From Ktedonospora formicarum (GTDB lineage: Bacteria; Chloroflexota; Ktedonobacteria; Ktedonobacterales; Ktedonobacteraceae), in contig NZ_BNJF01000011.1 in assembly GCF_016587355.1 (NCBI RefSeq), positions 162,244 through 226,243 on the forward strand: DNA of 64,000 bases, written 5' to 3'. The notes under the pieces were generated by a model that had not been told where the DNA came from, ran no database searches, and saw only the letters and a program-made list of their open reading frames with translations. Position 1 is the stretch's first letter. Each line of letters starts with the position of its first letter. Shown here in pieces: positions 26,191 through 35,916 of this stretch. Position numbers and translations under genes: made by a program.

Positions 26191-26879
26191 ATACGATATT
26201 CTTCGCTACAATGTCACAGAAATGGGTAAGAGGCTACAAAATATCACAACCTATAAAATGCGACGTTTGCGATTAGCTGGTATCTTCTCATCCTACACAC
26301 GCCCTCACTCCCTTACCAAACTAAGGACACACATTTAGAACAGAGCGCGCGCCATGCGCCTTGACAAGCACGACGATGAATGTGTATACTCATCAGACAC
26401 TCAGTATTTTTGGAGGTTCTTCCATCTATGCCGGATAACCGCTAACTCCATCCTGTTTCACGTTCACGTCTTGAAACAGACACCACTCTTCTTGCTTCTC
26501 GTTATCCCATGCATCTTTCCGGGGATGATTGTTTAGTTTTTCGCTCCCTGGTTGGATGGTGATGCGACCATCGCATGGCAATTCTTTCGGCTTTGCTGAA
26601 GAGAATCCAGCGACTGGCAAAGTAAGTATTCGATGGTGCTCAGAGGTATGGAGAAGCGCACGGCAACATAGGTGTTCGGTTTGGATCTCCAGCAAGCCCA
26701 TTGCTGCTTTTTCCCATTTCCCCACCTTCTGCAAGTTCATGCTGCCTTTACTCTATAAAAGAGTGTGTTTGACTCTTTTGCAGACGCGTCCTTGATTCTC
26801 CATCATCTCTTTCCGCCCCATCGTTCCCACAACGTATCGCGAAACTCATTCTGTTTTTCTCACGGAAAGAGGTTTCCAC
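26191..26879. other. Long gene-free stretch with one promoter-like site
   Basis: No family-like frame is found on either strand. TTGACA (26361-26366), 18 bases, then TATACT (26385-26390) forms a good plus-strand sigma-70-type promoter. The distance to the methyltransferase start is almost 500 bases, so either the leader is long or the promoter serves something unseen. Confidence 0.45.
26361..26390 (+). promoter_or_regulatory. Sigma-70-like promoter
   Basis: A perfect -35 hexamer TTGACA and a near-consensus -10 TATACT are 18 bases apart and face the methyltransferase gene. Confidence 0.5.
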
Positions 26880-27707
26880 ATGTCATTTATCGCAAAACAC
26901 TATGAATTGGTCAGACATCACGAGCTCATAGGTGAATCCTACAACGCAGATCTGCCGGAGGGGGTGCGCAATGGTAGCAACCATGAGATGGAACGGCTGG
27001 AGAAATTTGCTCCGGTCGAATATGCCATTACCAAACGCTATCTGTTGCGTTATATCCCGGAGGGCGCGACGGTCGCAGATGTAGGGGTGGGCGGTGGCCA
27101 TTATAGCCAGCTTCTCGCCAGCCGTGGGAGCAACGTCCACCTGGTGGATGTCGCGTCACGCCTGCTAGAAGCCACGCAGGAGCGACTGACAAAGGCGGGA
27201 TTGGGGCAAAACATCTTGAGCATCACCAATGCCTCAGCGACGAACCTCTCATTCATCCCAGACGAATCCTGTGATACCGTTTTGATGCTTGGTCCCTTCT
27301 ATAATCTGAGCCTGCCAGAAGAGCGGCGCGCGGCCGCAAGCGAGGCCCGGCGTATTCTGCGCAAGGGTGGACGGCTCTTCGCAGCAGGGATCAATCGCAT
27401 GACCATGCTGGACTGGGTGTATTCAGACCGGCCCGAGAACATCCTGAAGGAGCGAGAATGGTTAGAGATGATCACTCGAACGGGGAACCTCGGATCGCCA
27501 GAAGTGGGAGTACCATCTATCTGGCACACGACGACCATTGCTGAGTTCCACACGAATTTCACAGATTTTCTAGAAGTGGTGTTCACAGGCATTGAATCGT
27601 TCGCACGTGGACATGAAGAGAATTTGCTGAAGCTCACCTCTGAACAGGCAGAGGCCTGGCTCAATCTGATCGAAGAGACCGGCCGTACCCCGAAGGGCTG
27701 GGTCTAA
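26880..27707 (+). CDS. Class I SAM-dependent methyltransferase
   Basis: A 275-residue protein. Motif I is VADVGVGGGHYSQLLASRG (GxGxG-like), followed by the acidic end of strand 2 (VHLVDVASR) and VLMLGPFYNLSLPEERRAA, typical of Methyltransf_11/25 enzymes. It transfers methyl from S-adenosylmethionine to a small molecule of unknown identity. AGAGG lies 10 bases before ATG 26880. It is followed by an inverted repeat and the broken nucleotidyltransferase gene. Confidence 0.9.
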   Translation: MSFIAKHYELVRHHELIGESYNADLPEGVRNGSNHEMERLEKFAPVEYAITKRYLLRYIPEGATVADVGVGGGHYSQLLASRGSNVHLVDVASRLLEATQERLTKAGLGQNILSITNASATNLSFIPDESCDTVLMLGPFYNLSLPEERRAAASEARRILRKGGRLFAAGINRMTMLDWVYSDRPENILKEREWLEMITRTGNLGSPEVGVPSIWHTTTIAEFHTNFTDFLEVVFTGIESFARGHEENLLKLTSEQAEAWLNLIEETGRTPKGWV

Positions 27708-27749
27708 CAGGGCACTTCCTCTATATCGGGCAAAAGTAGAAGGAGAGCA

Positions 27750-27798
27750 GAGCCAGGAAGAGAGAACCCGGCGTTGTAGGGCAACCTTTCCCTGGCTC
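27750..27798 (+). terminator. Weak hairpin after the methyltransferase gene
   Basis: The arms GAGCCAGG and CCTGGCTC enclose a 33-base loop. No U-run follows, so terminator activity is uncertain. Confidence 0.3.
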
Positions 27799-27821
27799 AA
27801 AAAGAAACGGAACAGAAAAAG

Positions 27822-28838
27822 ATGTCAAGAAAACGAGAAGTATTTGTGCAGGCGCGTGAACGTCTCTTGGCAGAGATAACGGAGAGTCTGCACAACGATG
27901 AGCGCTTTGTGGCTGCGTGGCTAGCTGGTAGTTATGGGCGTGGCGAACAAACCTGGCTCAGCGATCTAGACCTTCACGTCGTCATCGCTGAGGCATATAG
28001 TGAAACGCTCTGTGCGACTCCTTGGCCGTATGGTGCGGGAACCACTGAAGAGAGGCTGGCGCTGTTTCAACAATTTGGGACGCCGTCGCTTCTTTTTGAA
28101 GCCCACAGTAACAATACCGTTATCCGAAACTGACCCACATATGGACAAGCCATATCTGGTGTTCGGTTCCTGCTTCAACGAACAACCTGCCTGGTTTCCC
28201 AGGTCTTACAGGATCTCCACAGGCGTACATTCCGACGTAACTCGCCGTACTAGCAATGAGTAGAGCAGATGAGTCAAGGGCCTTAAATGTCTACAAATGG
28301 CAAGAAATGTTCATAGTTCAAGAAGCTATGATCACCCCTTGGCGGGACGTTTACCTATGTTTTATACCAAGAATCAGCCATCAATGTCGATTGGATGCTC
28401 ATCCCCCAACAGCTCGCACATCAAGAACATCCATCGCTCCCCCTTTTTGATAAAGTTGGGATTCCTGAGAGCCCTCCTCTCGAACCAGTCCTTTCTCAGA
28501 AATACATTGAGGATGCGTCTCTTACGATAGGCTTCTTCTGGATGATCGCAGCAAGTATGTTTCCACTTCTGGCAAGGCATGACCTGATTGGCTTCCACAA
28601 TGGGCTGTTAGGGCTTCAACGGAACGTGCGTGAGGTGCAAGCTGCGCTAATGGGAGAGAGGCTTCCTTTTCAAAAGCTTCCGTCTCGACTGTATGTCACC
28701 TTAGAAGAGCAGATATCGGCGCTTCGTGGTGTCTGCAATGAGATGGAAGCATTGATGCCTCAGGTTGTTGCTGCTGGTGGGTATGTTCCGTCCTCGCCTC
28801 GTCTGGCTCTTGAAAGGCGTCTTGACATGCTTTCATAG
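27822..28838 (+). pseudogene. Nucleotidyltransferase-like gene split by a solo IS end
   Basis: The first part (27822-28116) encodes the polymerase-beta nucleotidyltransferase motif AGSYGRGEQTWLSDLDLHVV (GSxxRG...DxD), which transfers nucleotides to a substrate such as an aminoglycoside or protein. After EAHSNN, 134 bases of a repeat (28117-28250) intervene. Downstream, the C-terminal half resumes in frame as TFTYVLYQESAINVDW and runs to the stop at 28838. A further shift at the right junction prevents simple read-through. The downstream part alone is open from 28395. The intact gene would be about 290 codons. Confidence 0.8.
28117..28250 (-). repeat. Solo IS605-type end inserted in the nucleotidyltransferase gene
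   Basis: It is the inverse-oriented partner of 2011-2145: the two share most positions over 134-135 bases, including the CCGTTATCCGAAAC border. No transposase sequence is attached, so it is either a decayed insertion or a small non-autonomous element. Confidence 0.7.
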
Positions 28839-29363
28839 TAGCACATGCTTGACCGCTCCATCAAACGCGCAACAGGGCAACCAGTGTGAGCGAAGTATTG
28901 AAGCAGGAGAGACGTTCGATTTTGACAGAAAAAAACATCCATCATCCCGAATTGACAGAAGAAGGAATGGAGGGAAAAAAATCAGCCAGTGGAAGCTGAA
29001 CTCCTCCCCCAAGCGATGGAGCGGTACCTATGCCAACAGGTGCCGCTCTACCATACCATGGCATCCCTGTCGCAGCAGGTCATGTCGAAACTCCTTGGAG
29101 GAAACCTCAAGCAAGGAGAGCAGAAAGGCAAAAGTGAAGCTGGCCATCAACAAGCGCTTTCTGTGTTGCTCCCATGCCCACAGGCTTGATTCTTCCCCAC
29201 AATATTTTTGAAGAGGTGTAGCAAGCGAATCACTTGGCAATGCCCTCACACATGGGTGCGGCAAGTTTTTTTGCAACGTCTTGACAGGTGTACCCTCTGC
29301 AATGCCGATGTGCTCATTGGAAGTAAAAAGCTGCGATGCACTCAAAACTCGTACGATACTGGT
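28839..29363. other. No recognised gene
   Basis: A plus-strand frame at about 28989-29189 (AELLPQAMERYLCQQVPLYH) looks faintly protein-like but has no family features and only a weak start. Otherwise empty. Confidence 0.35.
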
Positions 29364-29717
29364 TTATTTGGGAGTAGGAGTAGGGAAGGCTGTCTTGAGA
29401 ATGCTTGATAGACTCCCTCCCATCAACATGATTACCAGGCCTACGATTGCTGCAGTCAAAGCCATGTTTGAGAGCGCGACCCTGCGATCACTCCCAAAGG
29501 AGACCATACGCATAATACCAGCCACCGCAATCCCAATGAGGAAAATTGTAATACCAAGAGTTCGGATGAGCAGTTCAATGTTTGAGGCAAAACCGAGAAT
29601 CTGTTGAAAGGCGTTTTGGTTTGTTCCGTTATAAATGGGGGGGGCTTTATCGAGATGCTGTAGTATCGAAGCAATATCGCTAAATACTGGTGTAACAGCT
29701 TGCAGTAGTAAAATCAT
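29364..29717 (-). CDS. Small membrane protein resembling VirB2/TrbC pilin-type proteins
   Basis: A 117-residue protein with a hydrophobic N-terminus and two long membrane helices (about 48-70 and 83-105) separated by a short loop (MVSFGSDRRVALSN). This two-helix layout with a small basic loop resembles VirB2/TrbC pilins of type IV secretion, but no other transfer gene lies nearby, so the call is tentative. ATG 29717 is preceded by GAAAGGTGA. Inverted repeats lie directly upstream at 29756-29809. The C-terminus PTPTPK is proline-rich. Confidence 0.65.
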   Translation of the reverse strand: MILLLQAVTPVFSDIASILQHLDKAPPIYNGTNQNAFQQILGFASNIELLIRTLGITIFLIGIAVAGIMRMVSFGSDRRVALSNMALTAAIVGLVIMLMGGSLSSILKTAFPTPTPK

Positions 29718-29755
29718 TACTATTCACCTTTCTGCTAAGAGCGCATAGACAGTGA

Positions 29756-29809
29756 AAAGGGTGAGTGTATAGGGTCTATAAAAACATTGTTACTATACAT
29801 TCACCCTTT
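29756..29809. promoter_or_regulatory. Seventeen-base inverted repeat upstream of the pilin-like gene
   Basis: The arms AAAGGGTGAGTGTATAG and CTATACATTCACCCTTT (one mismatch) are separated by 20 bases. A second nested pair (ACTATAAT/ATTATAGT and CTTCAC/GTGAAG) follows at about 29831-29865. On the plus strand a TTTTT run follows the first repeat, so it may be a terminator or an operator. Confidence 0.5.
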
Positions 29810-29865
29810 TTGACTTGCATGGTTACGTGAAACTATAATGCTTCACTAACACTGTTATTATAGTG

Positions 29866-30912
29866 AAGTGGTGCATAAAATTACTGTGTATTTGTGTGCA
29901 AACATCTGTGCGATAATCGCTTTCTCCTAGAGATGCTACCTCGCGCAAAAAACGTGCCGCCCCCCTCACACATAGCAGGTCTGGCCCTCCAATGGAAGCA
30001 TTTGTCCTCCGATTTGAGCACTGATACACATTGATGTACACAAACCGCTTCACATCTGAGATACCAGCAGAGAGAAGTGTAAAAAACGATGAAATCTACC
30101 CTCCTTTGGTGCTTTGTCGATCTCCGCCGGTCTCTCGCCATCCACAAATACATCGTCTACAGTCTCACCGTGAAGCCCGGCATCCACGTATCATACTCGG
30201 CATAGATCTCATGGTAATTGTGGGGAGGATGCCTGAAGATAGAACAAGGCTATGCCAGGGGCTCGACTTTTCTGATCAGTGATGCTGGACATGTGCGTTC
30301 TTTCGCCCGCATATGCTTGTGCTCAAAGAGGAAAACGGGCATGCTTCTCTTCACAAGGGAGGCGCCGACTCCATCACGCCTCTAGCCTCACGCACGACGG
30401 CGGTCTATGCGTGGTTTGCCTGCGCGTTTGGCGCGAGTTGCATGAGTGTGGCTGGTGAGGCTTGCACAAACATGAGGAGCCCGCCAGCCGTGAGCACGAT
30501 GAGTATGGCGTGACGAAGCACACAAATATGCGTCGCACTCCCTGATGACCGGTCGAGCGTTGCTCTATGTGAAGCATGAAACGACCCAATAGTTCGAGAT
30601 CAGGGTGTGCATCCTTTCTTGGTCCTACGCAGTATGGGATCGGTTACCTATTCGTGAAAAGGAAGCGTTTTGATGACTCAGATGGTTCTTCCCTCGCATC
30701 TTCGGCACCAGGCACACGAGGCTTCAGCGTCCAGCCCCGCAGGTAGGATGCATCACGGGGCTAGTGGAAGAGGCAAATTCCTTCGCGTGACTTGCACGTA
30801 CCATTCATACTCAGCAGCCCAAATCAGTTTTGTGAGTTGCATCATAGCTTCATTGAAGCGCGTTCATCTACAATCCAATGTAACCTGAGAGTAAAGAAGG
30901 GAATCATCATCA
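29866..30912. other. Kilobase without a recognisable gene
   Basis: Short frames on both strands overlap and show no motif. Around 30115-30200 the plus strand reads VDLRRSLAIHKYIVYSLTVK before breaking, perhaps a transposon relic. The last 60 bases carry the leader of the TPR gene. Confidence 0.4.
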
Positions 30913-32829
30913 ATGACTCGTACATCCAAAGCCAGGAACTATCACAATCCTGGCCAGAATAATGAGCAACATGCCACCATTGCCCGCTATAATCAGGCAA
31001 TTAAACGTAATCCTTCTGATGACAAGGCGTATGCCAGTCGCGGTGTGGCGTATTACAACATACAAAACTATTCTCGCGCTCTGGCTGATTTTGACCAGGC
31101 CCTACAACTCAACCCTGATGACGACTATGCTTGGTACAAAAAAGGAGAGACACTGCGACTGCTCAAACGTTATGAGGAAGCCCTGACGGCTTACGAGCAG
31201 GCGCTCCACCTTGACCCTTCCGATAGTGCAGTCTGGCATAACAAAGGAGTCACCCTTCAATCGCTCAAACGTTATGAGGAAGCCCTGGTGGCTTATGAGC
31301 AGGCGCTTCACCTTGATCCTTCCAATGCTCAGGCTTACAATAATCGTGGTCTTGCTCATGCAGAATTACAAGACTATCCTCATGCTCTCTCCGACTTTGA
31401 CCATGCTCTTGAACTGAACTCTTCCTATGCTGGAGCTTACAATAATCGCGGTCGCGTTCATGCAATATTAGAGGACTACCCTCATGCTCTCTCCGACTTT
31501 GACCACGCTCTTGATCTGGACCCCTCCAATGTTAAGGCTTACTATAATCGAGGTTTCACTCATGCACAATTACAGAACTACTCTCGCGCCATTGCTGATT
31601 ATACTCAGGCCCTTGAGCTGAACCCTTCCCAGTCCCTGGCTTATTATCGCCGTGGCCTCGCTCATGCAAATTTACGGGACTACTCTCGCGCTATCGCTGA
31701 CTATACCCAGGCCCTTGAACTCGACCCCTCCAATGCTCAGGTTTACTATAATCGAGGTAATGCTCATGTGATGCAAAAGGACTATCCTCGTGCACTCGCT
31801 GACTATACTCAGTCCCTCCAACTCGACCCATCCCAGATCTCAGCTTACATTAACCGAGGAACCACTCATTTGCTATTAGAGGACTACCCTCGTGCTCTTG
31901 CCGACTTTGACCACGCTCTTGATCTGGACCCCTCCGATGCTACCGCTTACTACAACCGAGGGGCCATTCATATGGCATTAGAGGATTATTCTCGTGCTCT
32001 TGCCGACTACACCCAGACCCTTGAGCTGGACCCTTCTTATGCTGAAGCTTACTACAGCCTAGGTCTCGCTCATTTGAGGCAAAAGGACTCTCCTTCTGCC
32101 ATCACTAACTTTGATCGCTTTCTCCAACTCGCTCCTTCTTCTGCCAAAGCGTACTTTCAGCGAGGCCAGGCATACGTTGCTTCCGGAGTTTACCAGCAGG
32201 CGCGCCTTGACTATGAGAGAGCTTTTGCTCTCGATTCTGCTGAGACCATGTCTCTCTTTCAGGCAACACTTCCTCTTCTTGATCGTGCTCTTGAACGTGA
32301 CCCCTCTGATGCCAAAGCCTATTTCAATCGAATGTTTGCCTACGCTGCTCTCAAAGATGAAGCATCAATGCTCACCGTAATTGAACGTGCTTCTGCACTT
32401 GACCCTTCCATTTCTGCTGCCATGAACAGCTACACCCATATCAAATTCGAGCATGGCGACTTTGATCGCGCCGTGCAACTTTCTCCAACGCATCCCTTTG
32501 TTTATCTTTTTCGCGGCTGTGCTTATTGCAAAATAAAGAATTATCCTCGCGCCATTGCTGATTTTGATCGAGCCATTCAACTTGATCCTTCTGATGCGCG
32601 GGTCTATATCTTACGAGGCTTTGCTTCCATCCTCTCAAATGATGTTGAGCGTGCGACCGCTGACTTTGATCACGCACTGACGCTCGATCCTTCCATTGTA
32701 AACTCCTATGGCCGCTACATCTATCCCAAAGTAGAAGGACAGCCAGACGCCTCTAAGCTTGATCGTGTTTTTGAACAGGATATTTCCGTCCTCACCTGGC
32801 AACTCTATTCCCCTCAGTCTGAAGAGTGA
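30913..32829 (+). CDS. Tetratricopeptide-repeat protein (at least 14 TPRs)
   Basis: A 638-residue protein made almost wholly of 34-residue TPR units from about residue 37 on (type AYYNRGxAHxxLxDYxRALA and xALELDPSN). Several neighbouring units are nearly identical, also at DNA level, showing recent internal duplication. A stretch around 415-560 is more divergent. No signal peptide, membrane segment or enzymatic domain is visible, so it should be a cytosolic protein-interaction scaffold; the partner is unknown. ATG 30913 follows AAGAAGGG. The next gene, a zinc-ribbon protein, starts 43 bases after it. Confidence 0.92.
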   Translation: MTRTSKARNYHNPGQNNEQHATIARYNQAIKRNPSDDKAYASRGVAYYNIQNYSRALADFDQALQLNPDDDYAWYKKGETLRLLKRYEEALTAYEQALHLDPSDSAVWHNKGVTLQSLKRYEEALVAYEQALHLDPSNAQAYNNRGLAHAELQDYPHALSDFDHALELNSSYAGAYNNRGRVHAILEDYPHALSDFDHALDLDPSNVKAYYNRGFTHAQLQNYSRAIADYTQALELNPSQSLAYYRRGLAHANLRDYSRAIADYTQALELDPSNAQVYYNRGNAHVMQKDYPRALADYTQSLQLDPSQISAYINRGTTHLLLEDYPRALADFDHALDLDPSDATAYYNRGAIHMALEDYSRALADYTQTLELDPSYAEAYYSLGLAHLRQKDSPSAITNFDRFLQLAPSSAKAYFQRGQAYVASGVYQQARLDYERAFALDSAETMSLFQATLPLLDRALERDPSDAKAYFNRMFAYAALKDEASMLTVIERASALDPSISAAMNSYTHIKFEHGDFDRAVQLSPTHPFVYLFRGCAYCKIKNYPRAIADFDRAIQLDPSDARVYILRGFASILSNDVERATADFDHALTLDPSIVNSYGRYIYPKVEGQPDASKLDRVFEQDISVLTWQLYSPQSEE

Positions 32830-32871
32830 GATTGGCATTCTCTTTGAGAAACAGAGGTACTTCTCGTTCAC

Positions 32872-33072
32872 ATGGGTAGGGAAAGCTCTCCCGATTTATG
32901 CTCGGTCTCCATAGGAGAGCTTGTAGAAAAAGGTTGGAGTCCGTCTATGTATCACGACGTCGATAAATACATCTATAAATTCTGCCCTCAAGATGGCACC
33001 CCCATCAAAAAAGAGAGACAGAAATGTCCAGCATGTGGTTCGCCAGTCCCGTCACAGAATGATTCTTCATAG
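32872..33072 (+). CDS. Small zinc-ribbon protein
   Basis: A 66-residue protein whose second half holds FCPQDGTPIKKERQKCPACG, a single-Cys knuckle plus CxxC of zinc-ribbon type. The start may be ATG 32947, giving a 41-residue core. It lies between the TPR gene and a decayed membrane-protein gene on the same strand. It may bind zinc and mediate contacts; nothing more can be said. Confidence 0.55.
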   Translation: MGRESSPDLCSVSIGELVEKGWSPSMYHDVDKYIYKFCPQDGTPIKKERQKCPACGSPVPSQNDSS

Positions 33073-33081
33073 GCCATCTGG

Positions 33082-33588
33082 ATGGCAATTCTCTTGCTCA
33101 CTATTTTCATAACCAGTACATTGATCATAGTGAATGTAAGTCATACACATGGGAGTTCTCTGACTCTCTCCAACTGGCCCTTCTGGTTGATTGGAACGAG
33201 TCTCGTCCTGATTGGAGGCTATCAGTGTGTCCTACGTTGCATTCTTCGTCCCTGGCAACTAGCACAGCGATGTCGTTATACAGTTGGGAAGGTGATCGAA
33301 GTTATTAGATTCTCTCCAAAGGCAAGAGGAGGGGGCGGTACTGTTAGCGTCATTGAATTTTAAACACAGAGCATGCCTTCGCTTACCGTTCGTATCACGA
33401 AACGAGGAGTATTGCATGGGAAATATAATATTTGCTACGATTTCTGCCATCCTTTCACCAATTATAAGTTGAACACAACCAGCTTTCGAAGAGATGTCGC
33501 CTCCAGATATAGAGTTTGTGGAGTTTTTTTCATCCTTCTGTTCCTTGCAATCCAAATGCTGATCATCCTTAATGCTTGCACTTTTTAA
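33082..33588 (+). pseudogene. Membrane protein gene with an in-frame stop (DUF3592-like layout)
   Basis: Part one (33082-33363) has an N-terminal helix, a second helix (WLIGTSLVLIGGYQCVL) and the soluble start YTVGKVIEVIRFS, then TAA. The same frame continues to 33588 and ends with another membrane helix (GVFFILLFLAIQMLIIL). Helix pair - beta domain - helix resembles DUF3592 proteins, but the middle is degraded. Probably a dead gene. Confidence 0.5.
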
Positions 33589-33895
33589 CGTTCGCGCCCT
33601 TGCCCACATCAGCCCTACATTGGTAGGTCGACCCATAAAAGTGCGGGGAGTTTTGACGCGGCTTGTTCCTGTCGACGCCAGAAGATTACAGGGAAGCGTG
33701 CACCTCGCGCTAGAACATCCGCCTGCCGAAAGGTCTACTATTTTAACAAAAGCCTAGCTTTGGCTAAAGGATCTACCATGTTCACGAAAGAGTCTACCAT
33801 CTGCACAACGATTTTCTTTATTGCGACCAACAAATGGGAACGCAAAATGATCTCGTTGATCTGAAGCAATTGCTGGCTACATAGGTTTCTATGAT
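33589..33895. other. No gene seen
   Basis: Short unsupported frames only. Confidence 0.4.
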
Positions 33896-34354
33896 TTAAC
33901 ATTCCTCTTCCCTTTGTTCAACCTTGAGGTCACGCAGCAAACGCTCAAAAGCCTGTTGATAAACCAAAGGATTCATCCAAGAAGTGAAGTCACCGATATG
34001 GCGGGTGCGACGGAGTTTGCTCGCTCAGGCTTCCTTCGCCTGCATCACCGTTTCATCGAGCCTCACTGGAAAGAGCATATCATGTTGCTGTCGCCGTTCC
34101 TTCTCGAAAGCAATCTCTACCTCATCTTCCACCCAGGTACTTGCCAGGGAGTGCTCTGAGAGCAAGAGGAGCAGCCTCTCCTGCACATGGATGGCTTCAT
34201 CGATGCGTGCGCGGATCGTATCGCCGATCTTCATATCTTCAGGAGCAAACCAGCAGCGTACTCCCCTATCTTGAAAATCGGCATGCAAGCGCTGAGCCAG
34301 CATTTCATCCTGGTGCGCGTAACTAATAAAATATGATCCAGATCTGGTTATCAA
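33896..34354 (-). pseudogene. TIR-domain protein with one nonsense codon
   Basis: The minus strand reads YFISYAHQDEMLAQRLHADF and CWFAPEDMKIGD, then WVEDEVEIAFEKE, a clear TIR_2-type domain (family members hydrolyse NAD or mediate signalling). At 34025-34027 a TGA stands where the family has Trp (EAW). After it the same frame continues normally (RHIGDFTSW, YQQAFERLLRDLK) to TAA 33896. No strong start is present (TTG 34354 or farther upstream), so a front part may also be missing. Confidence 0.8.
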
Positions 34355-34689
34355 ATATGCTCTACAAACGCTGGGATGGGGAGAAAAGAAAAGCCAAAGA
34401 TATCATCCCATCGTTAACAACTGTGAACACTTTACCACAGCTACTATGACTGGCGTTCCTTTTAGTCTCCAAGCGGAAGATAGGTACGACTACGTACCTA
34501 ATAGACCAACTATTGGTGGTTTGTTATCAACTGTAGGCATAGAACTGTTTCGTTTCCATAATCCTCATCCCACGCCCACAGAGACGATTTATATTTACTG
34601 TTATGGAAAGACCTTCTATTGTGAATCTTATTCAGCCCCGGGACATACACCACCAACTTGGTTTGAAGGTCCAACACAAAACGGACCTT
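34355..34689. other. Junction between TIR relic and IS701 remnant
   Basis: A plus-strand frame from 34446 (YDYVPNRPTIGGLLSTVGIE) is open into the IS remnant but is not recognised. The minus-strand tail of the IS701 frame here has no transposase similarity either. Confidence 0.35.
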
Positions 34690-35731
34690 GGCAAAAACTT
34701 CAGGTTCAATATGCCATCGACATCCAAGAGCAGCGACGATCCCGCCAAGGGTCAATCCAACGGGAACAAACACGAAGTAATAGCGCTTCTCCAACGGATC
34801 GGTGAGGCTCCGGCGGATGAGCAGAAAGTGGCATCCATCATCTTCCCAGCGATACAGCATGGGCCCCAACGCCCAATCAAAGAGCCGTGGGCCTTGGGGG
34901 CCCTCGCTCATCGAAAACTGGTACCACTCTATCTGATTAGGCAGGAACATCTCGACGAGAGCGGCTTCTTCTCGTCTGCGTCCCTGCAGTGTGTGGAAGG
35001 CAACCGGTTCATGACAAGGGACAGCCAGCACGTAGTGGAACTCTTGCGCTTCCAGCCAGTTCCGCAGGTCAAAGTTGCCTCCATACACAGTATCTGCGAC
35101 CACCCACTCAAAGGGGACAGACGCCCGGCGACTCCGTTCGATCATCTGCCGGGCCAGTTCTGGTTTGGTCTGGAAGCGCACAGCTTCGGGAATATGGGCA
35201 ACTCGTCTCCGCTCAGCATCCTCACACCAATCCAGAGGCAGATACAATTCTCGGTCTATCAAGGCATGTCCCCGGCTCGTGACATAGCTGAGAAACACGC
35301 CAACCTGACAGTTCTCAACCTGGCCGGTTGTCCCGCAATACAGCAAACCGACAACTGCCGAATGCGTCCCCTGTTTGGGGAAGGACGTTTCATCAATGAC
35401 CAATACCGCTCCCTCAGTACCCAGGTGCAAAAGCACATAGGCGCGAAGGTCATCTCGTCCCCCGTCGGTATCCCAGACTGCCTGCGCTAGCAAGCGTTGC
35501 ATCCCGGTTGGATGGGCTTCTCCGGCATGTTCCGCCAATTGCCAGCCGTTTTTCCCGTGCAGTATCGCTCAAGATTCCTTGCAGATACTTCAAAGCTCGC
35601 CGATGGGGCTCTGGGCGAGCAAAGCGAGGAGCCAGGCTGGTATGCAATTGGAACAGCGCTTCCACCCAACGACGGAGATCGGTGGAGGTGGTCTTGGTTC
35701 CAGCAAGCGTGATCTGCTGAGAGTGCTTCAC
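34690..35731 (-). pseudogene. IS701-type transposase, frameshifted and C-terminally truncated
   Basis: It starts at GTG 35731 after GGAGAAGATC. One extra base in a TTTTT run (35549-35553) shifts the frame at ARENGWQLAEHAGE. The DDE core follows: VIDETSFPKQGTHSAVVG (first Asp), CGTTGQVENCQVGVFLSY, then VVADTVYGG (second Asp). Similarity ends at GCRWHIEPE, where the acidic third residue would be, so roughly the last 100 residues are missing. The element is dead. Confidence 0.85.
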
Positions 35732-35916
35732 GATCTTCTCCTTTCCTGTGGAGTTCCACTGATCAAGTATTCGCATGTACAGCGTGTCACATGGATCAGA
35801 GAAGTTCATGAAGCTTTTTTCATGGAAGTTGGCCTCTCAGTGCAAAACTGACGAAAAGATATGACATACCATGAGAGGGAAAACGGAAGTTAGGGGCCTA
35901 GGCTCCCAGCAAACTT

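Noticed and set aside
31102..31465. Minus-strand repetitive frames in the TPR gene
   Set aside because: They are the reverse of the TPR repeats; similarity between them only reflects the duplicated units.
34027..34027. UGA read as Trp in the TIR gene (altered code)
   Set aside because: Many intact genes end in TGA here and the other broken genes carry TAA or frameshifts, so recoding is not supported.
34603..35490. 295-codon plus-strand frame
   Set aside because: Antisense shadow of the IS701 transposase remnant, whose DDE motifs are clear on the minus strand.
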